A stretch of 64,000 nucleotides of DNA from Viola odorata (taxonomy: Eukaryota > Streptophyta > Magnoliopsida > Malpighiales > Violaceae). The notes under the pieces are model-generated. The model saw nothing but the letters and a program-made list of their open reading frames with translations. It did no database searches and was not told the DNA's origin. This document shows positions 1-10,612 of the stretch, one piece after another. Position 1 is the first letter of the stretch. Every line of letters starts with the position of its first letter. Location of the stretch: assembly GCA_963691705.1 (NCBI GenBank), contig OY829541.1, positions 36,225,661 to 36,289,660 of the forward strand, written 5' to 3'. A program made the position numbers and the translations under genes.

Positions 1-2937
1 CTTTGGTTTGAATGATCCCGAATGTTGCGAGTTGCTTGACTTTTTGCCGAAAAAGTCTGCAATCCTGGATGTCATGCTTGCTTTCCCCTTGGCAGAATAG
101 GCATTGGGCCTGACTATTCCCTGGGAATGGCAAATAAGCGTTGTTGGCTAATACGAAGAACAATTCTTCATTGGGTACTTCCCCCATCGACAGGTGAGAA
201 AGGTCAATTCCAATGGAAGAAATGTCGCTCATCCCAGGATTATGGTGCGGTAGAGGACTGGTTGTCATATCAGGACCCCTTGTCAAACCTTTGGACGAGA
301 TTCGTCCTTCTTTGGTTAGGTGCTCGACCTTCTCTCTAAAGTCGTAACAGTTTTCCAAGGAGTGTCCTCGGGTTCCGGCGTGATATTCGCAGCTATCCTT
401 TGGATCATACCAGCTAGGGTAAGGAAGGGATTGAGGCGAGAGTGGGGATGGTGTAATCTGCCCGTCTGCCGAAAGGCTTGCGTAGATCTCTTTCAAAGGA
501 AACGGAGGAAGCGACCATGTCGGTGAAGGGTATGACTCGGAGTCTGAGGATTCCCAAGAAGGTAGTAAGGGCACTGTGCTAGAATAGGAAGGTGGTGCTG
601 AATACCTGACGAGGTAATCGAACTTCCCGGAAGGTTGGCCCAAGGTGTCAATCTCGCGGTCACCTTCGTCGCGGCACGCGGAGAACCGCTTGCACGATGA
701 AGTCGATCTTTTCTTCTGGACCATTTGGAGCGGGGTTCCATTGGCGTTATGCGGGATAGGAAATCCATCTCCGATCGTGTTGATGGATCCTTCCCCAGGG
801 GTCACTTTCTGGGTTTGTATTACCTCGAGACTCGAGAGTTGTCTCACCTTTTCTGCGAACGACTTGCAGCTTCGGATCTTGTGACCGTCGCTTCCCTTGC
901 AGTACATGCAGTGACTCGGATTGCCCCCTGAGTATAGCACATATCCCTCTCGAGCTAAGGCCTGGAAAAGCTGTTCTTGTGGCCAACTCGATGCGGAAGA
1001 TAAATGGTCGTTGCTTTTTCCTGCCGAGATGGCATTCACCCCTCCTTTTCCTTGGGAATGATTGGGAAGAGGGTTGGTGGATATGTTGGGTCCTTTTGCT
1101 AATCCTTCGAAAGATACCCATCCACTTTTGATCAAGTGATGGACCTTTGCCTTGAATGCGAAGCAATTTTCCAGAGTGTGACCTGGGGCTCCAGCGTGAT
1201 ATTCGCATCTTGCGTTGTGATCACACCACTTTGGGTAAGGAGGCAATTGAGGCTGAGCCGGAACCGGTATGATCTGTCCGGCCGCCAGGAGATGTTTGTA
1301 GATTTCTCCTACAGGGAGAGGGAGAGGAGGTGGAGGCTCTCGGTTCCACCGATTGTTGGTCGTGTTTTGGTTATTTGGGTCTTTTGGTGGGTTATATGGT
1401 TTGGGTTGCATAGGTTGTGATGTTTGTACTGGAGGTGGTGGGAAATGAGTAGAATTTTGAGGTAGGATATTAGCGATTGGTGGTGAATTAAAAGGAAAGG
1501 AGGTGGGTTGATATAGTGATGCTGGCTGATACGGCGGTGGTACCAAATAAGGCGGTGGTGGCGGAAACGGCTGCCCCTGATTAACTTGGGGAGCGACAAA
1601 TCCGACGTCCCTTTTCACGACTGATGCTTTCTTAGGTACAGACTCTGGTGTTGGATGCGTGATTCGCCCAGACTTAATTCCTTGCTCGACTCTTTCGGCA
1701 ATTAGGACCATGTCAGAGAAGCTGTTTGAGGGGTTCGAGATCAGGTAGGTGTAGTAGGGAGCTTTGAAGGTGTGCAAGAAAATTGACAAGAGTTCCTTGT
1801 CGCTTAAGGGTGGAGAGATTCTCGAAGCCAACTCTCTCCATCTTTGCGCATAGGTCTTCACGGACTCGCCGATTTTCTTTTCCAGATTTTGCAGGTCGGC
1901 GCGGTCAGGAGCCACCTCCATGTTGAATTTGTATTGTCGGTAGAAGGCATCGGACAGGTCTCTCCACGTCCTGATCCTGGCTCTGTCCAGCCCCATATAC
2001 CAAGTTAGGGCGTGTTTGGTCAAGCTTTCTCGGAATAATGGATCAACAACTGTTCGTTGTGGATCATCTCTGCCATCTTGTTGCAGTATGCTCTGAGGTG
2101 GGTCTTCGGGCATTCTACCCCAGTATATTTTTCGAAGTCCGGGATCTTGTACTTCGGAGGTATGACGATCCCGGGGACCATGCACATGTCGGCGGGACCT
2201 GTGGGATCGAATGGATCGGCCCCTTCGATTGCTCTGAGTCTCTCCTCGAGAAGATTCAGTCTGTCACTTTTCGGTTTCTCGGCCCCGATGGGGTTAGAAC
2301 CGAAGGGCAGCCTTGGTTCTGATGAGAACTGAGGTTGTGCTGGGTTGAAAGTGAGGAGCTGAGTTCCCACAGGTCCGGGAACTGTGCTCGGAGGAATAGG
2401 AGGGAGATACAAAGCCTCCAGGTGGGCTTGGCTCTTGCTGGGGTCCACGGCAGGGTTGATTGAAAGGTGTTGAAGGGACGGGGAGATCTCTTCACCCGCC
2501 TTAGCTGTAGGATTTGTAGTGATGGGTACTGTGAAGGGATTATCCCATCTCCAATGGCCCGGGGGACCAGAAAGTGGCGGGAGTACGGAAGGTCCTGCGA
2601 CGGTGAGCGAAGAGTGAGGTCCTTTTGTTTGAGGGAGATCAAAACCCGGTGGTACTTCAGTGACAGCTTCATCTCTTTCCTTTTCGGCCCTAGTGGCTCT
2701 TTCTGTAGTGATCTTAACTTGCTCCTCTAACTCTGCGATTCTAGCCATTAGTGCTTCGTCGGTCTTGGCCAGTTCAGTCATTTTTCGTTTTTGAAGTCTA
2801 GTTAGGGGGAGCCTGTGCGGAGTAGCTTGCTTTCGAGGAGCTATCGTGAACCTGAAAAAGGGAAAAACATAGAAAAAGTAAATACAAGTGAGGATATACA
2901 GGTGATATGCAATCCCGAGGCCTCCACATTTGCTCAT
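1..2937 (-). pseudogene. Ogre-A gag, partial, one frameshift, internally duplicated zinc-finger module
   Basis: Capsid/nucleocapsid precursor that packages element RNA. The N-terminal part has a charged helical stretch (about 2780-2640, LEEQV, ERATRAEKERDEA) and proline-rich linkers. A retrotransposon gag core follows (about 2170-1650) with the family-typical WYMGLDRARIRTWRDLSDAF segment. A one-base frameshift near 2035 splits N- and C-terminal halves. Beyond it the frame appears open to position 1. The C-terminal half holds two copies of a module: a CEYH..GH....C finger (codons at 1196-1207 and 380-391) and a C-x2-C-x5-H-x4-C-type knuckle (899-910 and 92-103), spaced about 810 bp apart. The residues encoded above about 2852 look like a pyrimidine tract ending in AG, so translation may start at the ATG at 2781 in an exon beginning near 2851. 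Confidence 0.75.
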
Positions 2938-2956
2938 TCATTTTCCGGCCACACTT

Positions 2957-3199
2957 TCATTTGATATTTTCAAGGAGGTCGGTGAGGCGAGGAATCCCAG
3001 TGGTTGACAAGATACGAAGGAAGCCTCTATACATTCCCCCGATATGAAGCAAATCTGAGATGCTAACGGCGAAGCCCAAATCAGCAGGGGTAACCAATGC
3101 CGCCATGCTAGGAAGATCTCTTTTCACGCCATACTTTTGACGATGCAAGGCCTGATGCCTGGTAAACTCAACAGAGGGGAGAGACAACAATCTTTTCAT
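2957..3199 (-). other. Short ORF between ORF1 and gag of Ogre-A, function unknown
   Basis: An 80-codon open frame with no motif that I recognise. It lies 368 bp after ORF1 and 20 bp before the gag frame. It may be a remnant of the ORF1 C-terminus or untranslated leader. The stretch 3200-3567 between it and ORF1 holds no convincing gene; it includes a T-rich run at about 3330-3359. Confidence 0.25.
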
Positions 3200-3567
3200 G
3201 AACTTGGAGTTTCTTTTTGTGATAAACTAGGAAGACATGGCCATGAGTGAGTGATACTCGGATGTTTTGAATACTTGTTCTGATTTTTCGGAATTTCGGT
3301 GAGATGATTGTGTTTTACCCCGGGGGGAATTTTTTTTTTTATTTTTTATTTTTTTTTTTGAGTTTGTATTGGAGGGATAGTTGATATGGAAAAGATGAGT
3401 CGATTTAATAAATATCCGAAAGAGTACGACTTTATTAAAAAGCGTTTACAAAATATGGTAAACTTGCCAACTTCCTAAATTCATCAAAAATGGCTAGGAT
3501 AGATGAAATTAGGGGTCCTAGCTAAAAAGAACAGATGGGCCGATCTCCGAGCCTTTCCCTGAAGGTG

Positions 3568-5289
3568 TCATTCCTGGGCGTCCGAGTCCTGCTGCAAAAG
3601 GTACTCCATCGAAGCCAACTCCCCTTTCTTCATCTCTAACTCAGCCTCTAAGGCGGTAATTCGGCTTTGCAGTACTTGGTTGTTCCTTTCTCCCAAGTCT
3701 GCGCGAGTAGTCAAAACCCTCATCGTTGAATCCCTGTCTTCAATTATGGCACTTGATGCTTCTCTTTTGCGGGTTTCACTGCTCAAGCGTTCCTTAAAGG
3801 CCCTGAGGGCCACATTCTTTTGTACTGTTTGTACGCGGACGAACTCCTTGTGCTGCCTGTCCAGTTCATTCATCTGGACCTTTAAGCCACATTGACGAGC
3901 TTCGGCCATATCCCTTTCCTCTATCATCAGATCTCGTTCTTCTTGTGCTGCTAGCATCTGTTCTACCACTTGAGCGTAAGCCATGACATCCATTCCTTCG
4001 CTCACTTGCGATTCCCCTTCTTCTTCCATCGGTTTTTGATTTTCTGGGCGAGGTAAGACATTACCATTAACTCATCTCAACCTCCACTGTGGATATTCTG
4101 GTATTGTGGTTGCAGAGATGCCGTGCCCTTTGAGGCAGAAAGGGTGGGCCCAGTCATGGGCGTACAGCTGAATGTTCTGATCTTCTCCAGCGTGTGGCAG
4201 GTCTGATTTCGTCATGCCAAAAGTTACTGGAATGATTTGGGTGATGCGAAACTGTCTGAGGACGAGGGCCGGACAATAGTGAACGTATCCCCATGCTCCG
4301 ATCAAAGGAACCCAAGGTAAGTGTCCACAGCAGACGATGGGATTGGAAGTCTGCAGCCACTTGGCGTGCCAACTGAAGTCTTCTTCTGAGAGATTTATGA
4401 ATCGGTTGATCCAGACATCCTTATTTTCCATCTCCCATCTATCCATGGTCATTGCATTGATAACCCTGAGAAGAGGACATGACCTTATGTAACTTGCGAA
4501 GAAAATGGTCTGATCAGGAATCTGCTTGAAGTGGCTGACCAACCATACTGTCAACAACTGGGTGTAACATGTAAGTCTCCCTTTACCTTTTCTTCGACAA
4601 GAGTCCAAGGAGCGAAAGGTCTCGGCCAGAATGGCTGTTGTAGGATTGATGGCATTTGTTTCCATCTCGTAAAAGATGTTGGCTGCTGCAAAGTCGATGG
4701 CATTCCTCATTTTCGGAAAGAGGACAAATCCTACAATGGCGAAGGCCAGAATCCTTAAGCGTTTCTTTCCGTTGGACAATCGAAAGCGTGCCTCAATATC
4801 TGACCAGCACCAGAAGTAGTCCCCCTCTCTGACACGAGTAGTGATTCCTAACAGCTTATCGAGCCTTATTTTGACACTTGAGGAGTCGAGTCGAACATTC
4901 TGGTATATGGCCAATATAGGAGAGGTGAAGCACATCAGAGCTGAGTACTCCTCTAGCGTAGGGGTCAAGTCTACCTCTTTGTCGAAAGAGAAGCACCGAT
5001 AATAGGGATCCCAGAATTTTAGGGCTGCCCGGATGCAACCCCAATCAGTCTTTACGTCGACTAGGGTCAGTAGCTTTCCATAAATACCCTCAAACTGTGT
5101 CTCTTCGTCTTCAGTCAGCTCATTTCTCAACATCCGAATCCTAGTTAAGTCAAAGTCCACGACTTCTACTTTGATCTTAGTGGTGATGTTAGGGGCGAAC
5201 CCACGTTCCAACAGATCCCCTTGTGCGGCCTGATCGTCGAAACTTCGTCCCCCAAAAATATTAAATGAAAGTAGTGTAGGTGCCGTCAT
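3568..5289 (-). pseudogene. Ogre-A extra ORF1 upstream of gag (plant-mobile-domain/DUF7745-like), one in-frame stop
   Basis: Ogre elements carry an additional gene of unknown role before gag, and this one sits exactly there. Residues 1-405 (5289-4072) form a globular domain rich in W, F and C, with runs such as DWGCIRAALKFWDPYYRCF and YFWCWSDIEARFRLSNGKK, resembling the DUF7745/plant-mobile-domain proteins. A single TGA at 4072-4074 interrupts the frame, which then continues without a shift through 14 codons into a 153-residue acidic coiled coil (4029-3568, EERDLMIEERDMAEARQ, ITALEAELEMKKGELASME). The TGA is one C-to-T change from CGA. With readthrough the protein would be about 573 residues. 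The domain assignment is by recognition only. Confidence 0.65.
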
Positions 5290-5824
5290 GTTGAATGAGC
5301 AAAATGGGTCCTATGGGACAAAAATAAAATTTTAAATGCAAAGTAACCGGTACATGTAAGAAATTTACAGTTCGTATAACAGAAAAATCATGTCAATATG
5401 CCAACAAGACAAATAGAGCCACGACAAACAGGTATAATCATGATGCATGTGCTGGGGCTCTGATTCCGACATTTCTAACTGGCTTGAATGGTTCCCGGAT
5501 GATACCATGAAAAGGTCCCTAAAGTGTCGTCCAGTCGCCCGATTCCTTGCAAAATCGTATAACCTTTCGACTGGCTTTAGGGGTTCATCCGAGTTGGGAT
5601 TGGTGAACACTACCTAGGACATGTGTCCTAGGGCGTCACTACTACCCTCCTATTTTGGTAATTGTCCCCTGGGTGTAGGGCGCTATGAAATGCATATGAC
5701 AATTGGTAAAGCAAATAAATAAACAGACCAGCAATTGATCAAAGCAAATAAATAAACAAACAAAACACCTCTCTAAAAAGATAAAACCGGCTCCGACCCT
5801 AGATCCCCAGTGAAGTCACCAAAC
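5290..5824 (-). other. Ogre-A leader between primer-binding site and ORF1
   Basis: Untranslated leader. An 81-codon open frame at 5610-5365 has no recognisable motif and is not called as a gene. The segment 5625-5824 is clearly similar to 10440-10612, the matching leader of Ogre-B: both contain a CACTACTACCC run, a short poly-purine stretch and the primer-binding site. Confidence 0.6.
5803..5821 (-). other. Ogre-A primer-binding site
   Basis: On the minus strand, three bases past the LTR end (GCGCGACA), the sequence reads TGGTGACTTCACTGGGGAT. It begins with TGG, complementary to the CCA tail of a tRNA, and is nearly repeated in Ogre-B (10591-10609). Ogre-type elements commonly use a tRNA-Arg primer; I have not verified which tRNA matches. 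Confidence 0.6.
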
Positions 5825-6624
5825 TGTCGCGCCTCGAAAATTTAAAAAAATTCGCGAGTGTGCAACGAAATTTGAGACCTTAAGATGCTCGACGTAAAAG
5901 GACGCCTCGCAGCATGCAATGAAGTCGCCACCCTAATTTGGTTGCTAGGCTTAGGGAACCCTAATCGTCATGGCATAGGAAATATGATAAGTAAAAAACT
6001 AAAGGCACAAAAAAAAGGGGTCTGGACCCCAGACAAAGGTTCGGGGTCGTATTATGGTCTCGGGAAGGTGTTAGGCACCCGAGACACATCCGAAAACGGT
6101 TACCGGTTGATGAGAGAGGTGTTTAAAAAGGTGTTTGAGAAATGCATTTTGAAAAAGGGGGCCCTCAGAGGAATCTTCACTTTAGTCTTTTTTATGATCG
6201 TGATGGGACTGAATTTTCCGTAAGACTGAATGAGCGCCCTCTTTTTTCATCATCGGGCCATGCATGATTAGATTACTTACTACGTGATCCTAACATGGCT
6301 AGCTAACAGAGTACAGATTTAAATGATTGATTTTAAAGTGGAAAACTGATGTGGGATCGAAAATCCCCATGTACATGCAGTCAATGTAAGCGAGAATTTG
6401 AAATCAGATGAACATAGTATTTTAAGCACGTCTTTAAACACGTTGTTCATGTGGGTTGATTTTAATTCTAGCAGTTCTATATATCATGCATACAGTTGAT
6501 ATTTGCAGAAAGCATCGAATAAATAAAAAGGACTTGTGAGGCTTACTTTCGAGCGAAGCTTGAAATTAACCTACAAAACGAGAGTGTTAGTGATAGCATG
6601 AGAGATAACTGAGCAATGAAAATT

Positions 6625-7110
6625 TTAAATGACAAGTGATTGCACACGTAAAATGATGGATTGTACGCATACGAGAATTAAATGCTGAGCTTGATGAGTG
6701 CATGAAAATAAATGACGACAATTGATTGCATGCGAGAAATGATGAATTTTACGCATACAAAAATGAAATGCTGTTTTGATTGCATGCGAAAAATGATTGA
6801 TTTTAAGCACATGAGAATTTAAATGCTGTGTTGATTGCATGCGAAAAATGATTGATTTTACGCATACGAGAATTTAAATGCTAGGTTGATTGCATGCGAA
6901 AAATGATTGATTTTACGCATACGAGAATTTAAATGCTGGGTTGATTGTATGCGAAAAATGATGGACTTTACGCATACGAGAATTTAAGTGCTAGGTTAAT
7001 TGCATGCGAAAAATGATTGATTTTACGCATACGAGAATTTAAATGATGGGTTGATTGCATGCGATAAATGATGGATTTTACGCATACGAAAATGAAATGT
7101 TGTTTTGATA
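6625..7110. repeat. 55-56 bp tandem array in the Ogre-A LTR
   Basis: About seven to eight units share the core TTGATTGCATGCGAAAAATG followed by ATTGATTTTACGCATACGAG. Start-to-start spacing is 55-56 bp. Units in the middle (6830-7060) are nearly identical, while the outer ones are degenerate. Confidence 0.85.
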
Positions 7111-7139
7111 AGTGCAGAAAAATTAAATGCTATTGGCGA

Positions 7140-7890
7140 TTTACAGGGAAGAAAAAAAGTTTAATGATTTACAGAAAATAAAACAGGTTGATAATGCAGG
7201 GAATAAACAGTTGGATATTTGCGGAAAATAAATAGTTGATATTGCGACCGACCATGTAGGCGGTATTGAATTTAAATTGCTGAAAGTAAATTGCTGAAAT
7301 TTAAAGTGCGGGAAAGTAAAGTGCGGAAAAGTAAACAGTTGATAATTTGCGGAAGGATTTCCAGCAGTTTTGCGAAAAATTAAAGCAGTTGATATTGCAG
7401 AAAATAAACAGTTGATATTGCGACCGACCATGTAGGCGGTATTGAATTTAAATTGCTGAAAGTAAATTGCTGAAATTTAAAGTGCGGAAAAGTAAAGTGT
7501 GGAAAAGTAAACAGTTGATAATTTGCGGAAGGATTTCCAGCAGTGTGTGAAAAATTAAAGCAGTTGAATGTTTACGAAAATTAAAATGCGACCGACCATG
7601 TAGGCGGTATTGAATTTAAATTGCTGAAAGTAAATTGCTGGAATTTAAAGTGCGGAAAATTAAACAGTTGATAAGTGCGACCGACCATGTAGGCGGTATT
7701 GAATTTAAATTGCCGAAAGTAAATTGCGGAAAATTAAAGTGCGGAAAATTAAACAGTTGATAAGTGCGACCGACCATGTAGGCGGTATTGAATTTAAATT
7801 GCCGAAAGTAAATTGCAGAAAATTAAAGTGCGAAAAATTAAACAGTTGATATTTACAGAAAATAAACAGTTGATATTACAGAAAATTAAA
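7140..7890. repeat. About 89-bp tandem array with a 177-bp higher-order period in the Ogre-A LTR
   Basis: The core GCGACCGACCATGTAGGCGG recurs at 7243, 7420, 7588, 7677 and 7766 (spacings 177, 168, 89, 89), each time followed by TATTGAATTTAAATTG. Between cores lie shorter degenerate units of the type AAACAGTTGATA and AAAGTGCGGAAAA. The first two spacings are about twice the last two, giving a two-level organisation. Confidence 0.85.
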
Positions 7891-8051
7891 AGTGTTAGTA
7901 TGACAAATAATCATACAAAGCATACGAGTATTTTACGAAAAAACGTGATCCGAAGTTTTGAAAACAATTGAAAATGGGCTGGGCCCAATTGAAGAATGAA
8001 AAGAAGTGAAAAATGGGCCAGGAATAGTGCCTGGCCCATGAGAACTTAAAA

Positions 8052-8107
8052 GGGAATGGGCCAAGCCCATTCCCGCGTGAACAGTGCCGTTGGCCTGGCA
8101 CTGTTCA
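8052..8107. other. Two adjacent hairpins in the Ogre-A LTR
   Basis: Inverted repeats GGGAATGGG/CCCATTCCC (8052-8060 and 8065-8073) and TGAACAGTGCC/GGCACTGTTCA (8078-8088 and 8097-8107) lie side by side, with loops of 4 and 8 bases. Confidence 0.7.
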
Positions 8108-8593
8108 TTCGTCACCTTTCTTGGTCGCCGGCGTACTGCCGGCGGCAAAGCTCCGGCCACAAGTGGCCGATTTAAAAATCGTTCGTACCGAAATGTTCGT
8201 ATCTTCGACGACTTCCCGACTATACCAACCCCGATTTTTAGTTTTTCTCGTACAAAATTTAATTTTGAAAAAATGACAAAACTGTTAATTATCGAAAACT
8301 AATTAATTTGAGCGATCTAACCAACGATTTTTAAAATTAAAGGAGTGTATTTAATCTACGTTATGCATATGAATTAATGACATAAAAGAAAACAATTAAC
8401 TTGCTCAAACAAGAGCCAAACGAAATTAAACAAGAAAGTGGCTAAAAAAACCGAGAAATGCTAGAGAGAGAAACTCACTCTCAAACTTTGAACTTTGACG
8501 ATCTTCGCTCAATATGAGCAACTGATCAGAGGGAGGGAAGAAAGCAAGGTTTCTTGCTGTTTTTTTGGTGCCCCGAATGCGTTGGAGGAGGGG

Positions 8594-8603
8594 GCTATTT
8601 ATT
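8594..8603 (-). promoter_or_regulatory. Possible TATA box of the Ogre-A LTR
   Basis: On the minus strand the run AATAAATAG sits about 970 bp into the LTR, followed by C-rich sequence. It is the best TATA-like element in the U3-proximal part, but there is no transcript evidence. Confidence 0.35.
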
Positions 8604-8835
8604 GCCGAAGATCGCGTGAGGAGGAGGTGCGGGTGCTGCGCGTGGAGGCCGTGATGACGTCGCTGTGATGACGTCGGGTCTACGGCTGCGTGAGGTGGCG
8701 GAGCTAGGGTGATAGCGGTGATGATGGCGGAGGAACAGGAGGCTATGGACGCGACGGGAGCAGGTGGCTCGGGCGTGGGCTACTTCGCTGCACTCCCTTG
8801 GCACTGTTCACGTGCATTATGCATGTTAATTCAGG

Positions 8836-8881
8836 GGCCATTGATCTGGTTGACCTTCCTTGGTTGACCAGATCAATGGCC
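8836..8881. other. 15-bp perfect inverted repeat in the Ogre-A LTR
   Basis: GGCCATTGATCTGGT at 8836-8850 is matched perfectly by its reverse complement at 8867-8881, with a 16-base loop. In RNA this would be a stable stem-loop in the U3/R region. Confidence 0.75.
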
Positions 8882-9568
8882 ATGATCAAATGGCCTTTTA
8901 TCTGATTAAAATGGCCTCGAGCCGGTTCCCGCGACCAAACGTTCTGACTTTTCGAGCCGAAGGTACCGTCGCGTAGAGAAAAATACGACGGGTTTAACCG
9001 TCTATAGCGAAGGATGAAAATTCCTCGTTTAACGTGTTTATTTTCGCGTTCAAAAATGTGAAACGTTTGAACGGAAAAATAATAACATTACGCCGAAAAT
9101 TACGCGAATCGTTGTAGACCGTTGCGACCAGAAAAAAATCTAGCAACTAGTTGATGGAAAACATTTTAAAGTCAAGCTATTGTCCGAGTGGACTTACTCG
9201 GGTCCAATAAAAGCTCGAATAAAAATAATAATAAAATAATAAAAATACTAAAAAATGTGCTAAAATATAAAAAATCCTAAAATTCGTGTGATGACCTAAA
9301 ACGAAGAAAAAGTTAGCAAACGACTGCCTGATAATTAAAAATGTGATTTTTAAGGCTAAAAATATTAATGATAATAATAATGAAAATACATGCCGAAAAA
9401 TTAAAAATGCGATTTCGAAAGCTGACGATCCTAACGATGATGCTAAAATGCCACGAAACACCTAAAAATGCTAGCGATAGTAAATCAACTGAAAATGCCA
9501 GTAAATGAACTAAATAACAGAAATGTTAAAATTAAACAAAAAATGGCGTCAAAATTCGGGTATCAACA

Positions 9569-10389
9569 AAAACATATATGGAACTTGGTAACCGAAAGGA
9601 ACCCTCCTTACAACAAGGTAAGACAACCTCCTTACAATGATTACTAAGGATCTCTCTTCGATTAATTAACCCTCTCAAGTGAAAGCTTGAGCATCCTAAT
9701 TACAAGAAAAGATGAAGGATAAACAATGGATTTGGCCCTAACAGCCCCGGTTCCAAGAACCCTAAATGCTAACTAAGATTGGCTTAAGGCTCAAGATGAA
9801 AATCTCAAAATCAAAAGCCACTATAAAAGAGGCTATGTCCTTCAATTTATAGTGCAAGTTATTACAAGGGGAAAAGACCCTAAACACCCTTGGACAAATG
9901 GGCTTCTTTCTTTGGATGATGCGGCCTTAAGTGTGGGCTTGATACGGCTAGGCGCTGATGGGCTTGGAGCGTGCTGGACATGGGTCGTGAGCGTGGATGC
10001 TAGATCTCACGCGTAGGCACTCCTTGCGTAGGCGCGGGCCTGCAATGGCAAAGTTGGGCACTAGCTGGGCACGGGGGTGTGACTAGGTGCGGACACGGGC
10101 GTGTGACAGGGCGTGGGCGAGGGGGTGCGATAGGTTAACTAATCCAATTTTTTATTTTCTTATTTTTGAGATATTTTTTGGAATTAAATATGCATATTTA
10201 ATTAAATGTTAAAATGTTAATTAAATGCTGGATTAATTAATTAGTCTAGAAATTAATTAGGCTATATTAATTATTAATTAAACTAAGATTTAAACTCAAA
10301 TTTTATTATTATTTATTAACTTTAAAATTATTATATTATTCTTCTATTAGTCATTATTAATTTCTATTATCATTAATTTATCTGATAGG
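9569..10389. other. Unclassified AT-rich, LTR-like DNA between two Ogre elements
   Basis: No coding frame is visible. The first half has a mixed composition with a TATAAAAG-like element (9824-9831) and a GC-rich block of repeated GGGCGTG/GTGGGC motifs (9940-10130). The second half (10140-10380) is very AT-rich with repeated TTAATTAAT. It was the target of Ogre-A, and Ogre-B is truncated against it. It could be a relic LTR of another family. Confidence 0.4.
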
Positions 10390-10612
10390 AGTAATGCGAC
10401 TAAGCCCGGGCTTCTTGTGGGGCCTCGAGGGGTGGTGTTTGTGCTTGTATCACAGGGCCTCACTACTACCCACCTAATCTTATTTGGAATGGGCCCGGCG
10501 ACAGGGCATTATGCGTGAAATGCATATGACAAATATAACAATTTATCAAAGCGAGTAAACAAAAATAAAAAATCAGCTTCGACCCTAGAAGTCCCCAATG
10601 AAGTCACCAAAC
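10390..10612 (-). mobile_element. Ogre-B leader and primer-binding site, truncated
   Basis: Similar to the Ogre-A leader (5625-5824). It ends at a primer-binding site (10591-10609) that differs from Ogre-A by about one base (TGGTGACTTCATTGGGGAC on the minus strand). The rest of the Ogre-B interior (ORF1, gag, pol) is missing: homology stops near 10390 and unrelated AT-rich DNA follows, so this is a deletion relic. Confidence 0.65.

Larger units (their letters stand above)
1..9568 (-). mobile_element. Ogre-A: Ogre/Tat-like Ty3-gypsy retrotransposon, 5' part, cut by the window edge
   Basis: Read on the minus strand the order is a 3.7-kb LTR (9568 to 5825), primer-binding site, leader, extra ORF1, then gag running off position 1. 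A long gene ahead of gag, multi-kilobase LTRs with internal tandem repeats and an LTR beginning TGTTGATACCCG are the combination I associate with the Ogre branch of Tat elements. Protease, RT, RNase H and integrase would lie to the left of the window. Five bases beyond the LTR (aaaac, 9569-9573) are the expected target duplication but the partner copy is not visible. Coding parts carry one frameshift and one in-frame stop, so this copy is probably inactive. Confidence 0.8.
5825..9568 (-). repeat. Ogre-A 5' LTR, 3744 bp
   Basis: Bounded on the minus strand by TGTTGATACCCG at 9568 and GCGCGACA at 5825, immediately next to the primer-binding site. It contains two tandem arrays (6625-7110 and 7140-7890), hairpin-forming segments (8052-8107 and 8836-8881) and a possible TATA box. 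The large size relative to Ogre-B (about 1.45 kb) is mostly due to the arrays and extra U3/R sequence. Confidence 0.75.

Noticed and set aside
127..1420. Plus-strand frames opposite Ogre-A gag
   Set aside because: Shadows of the gag frame on the minus strand, with no motifs and no promoter.
6625..7431. Short minus-strand frames with repeated HLFSH or FPHF peptides
   Set aside because: Readthrough of tandem repeats in the LTR.
6625..7890. CRISPR-like array
   Set aside because: Repeats are longer, degenerate and without unique spacers, and they sit inside a plant LTR; they are tandem repeats.
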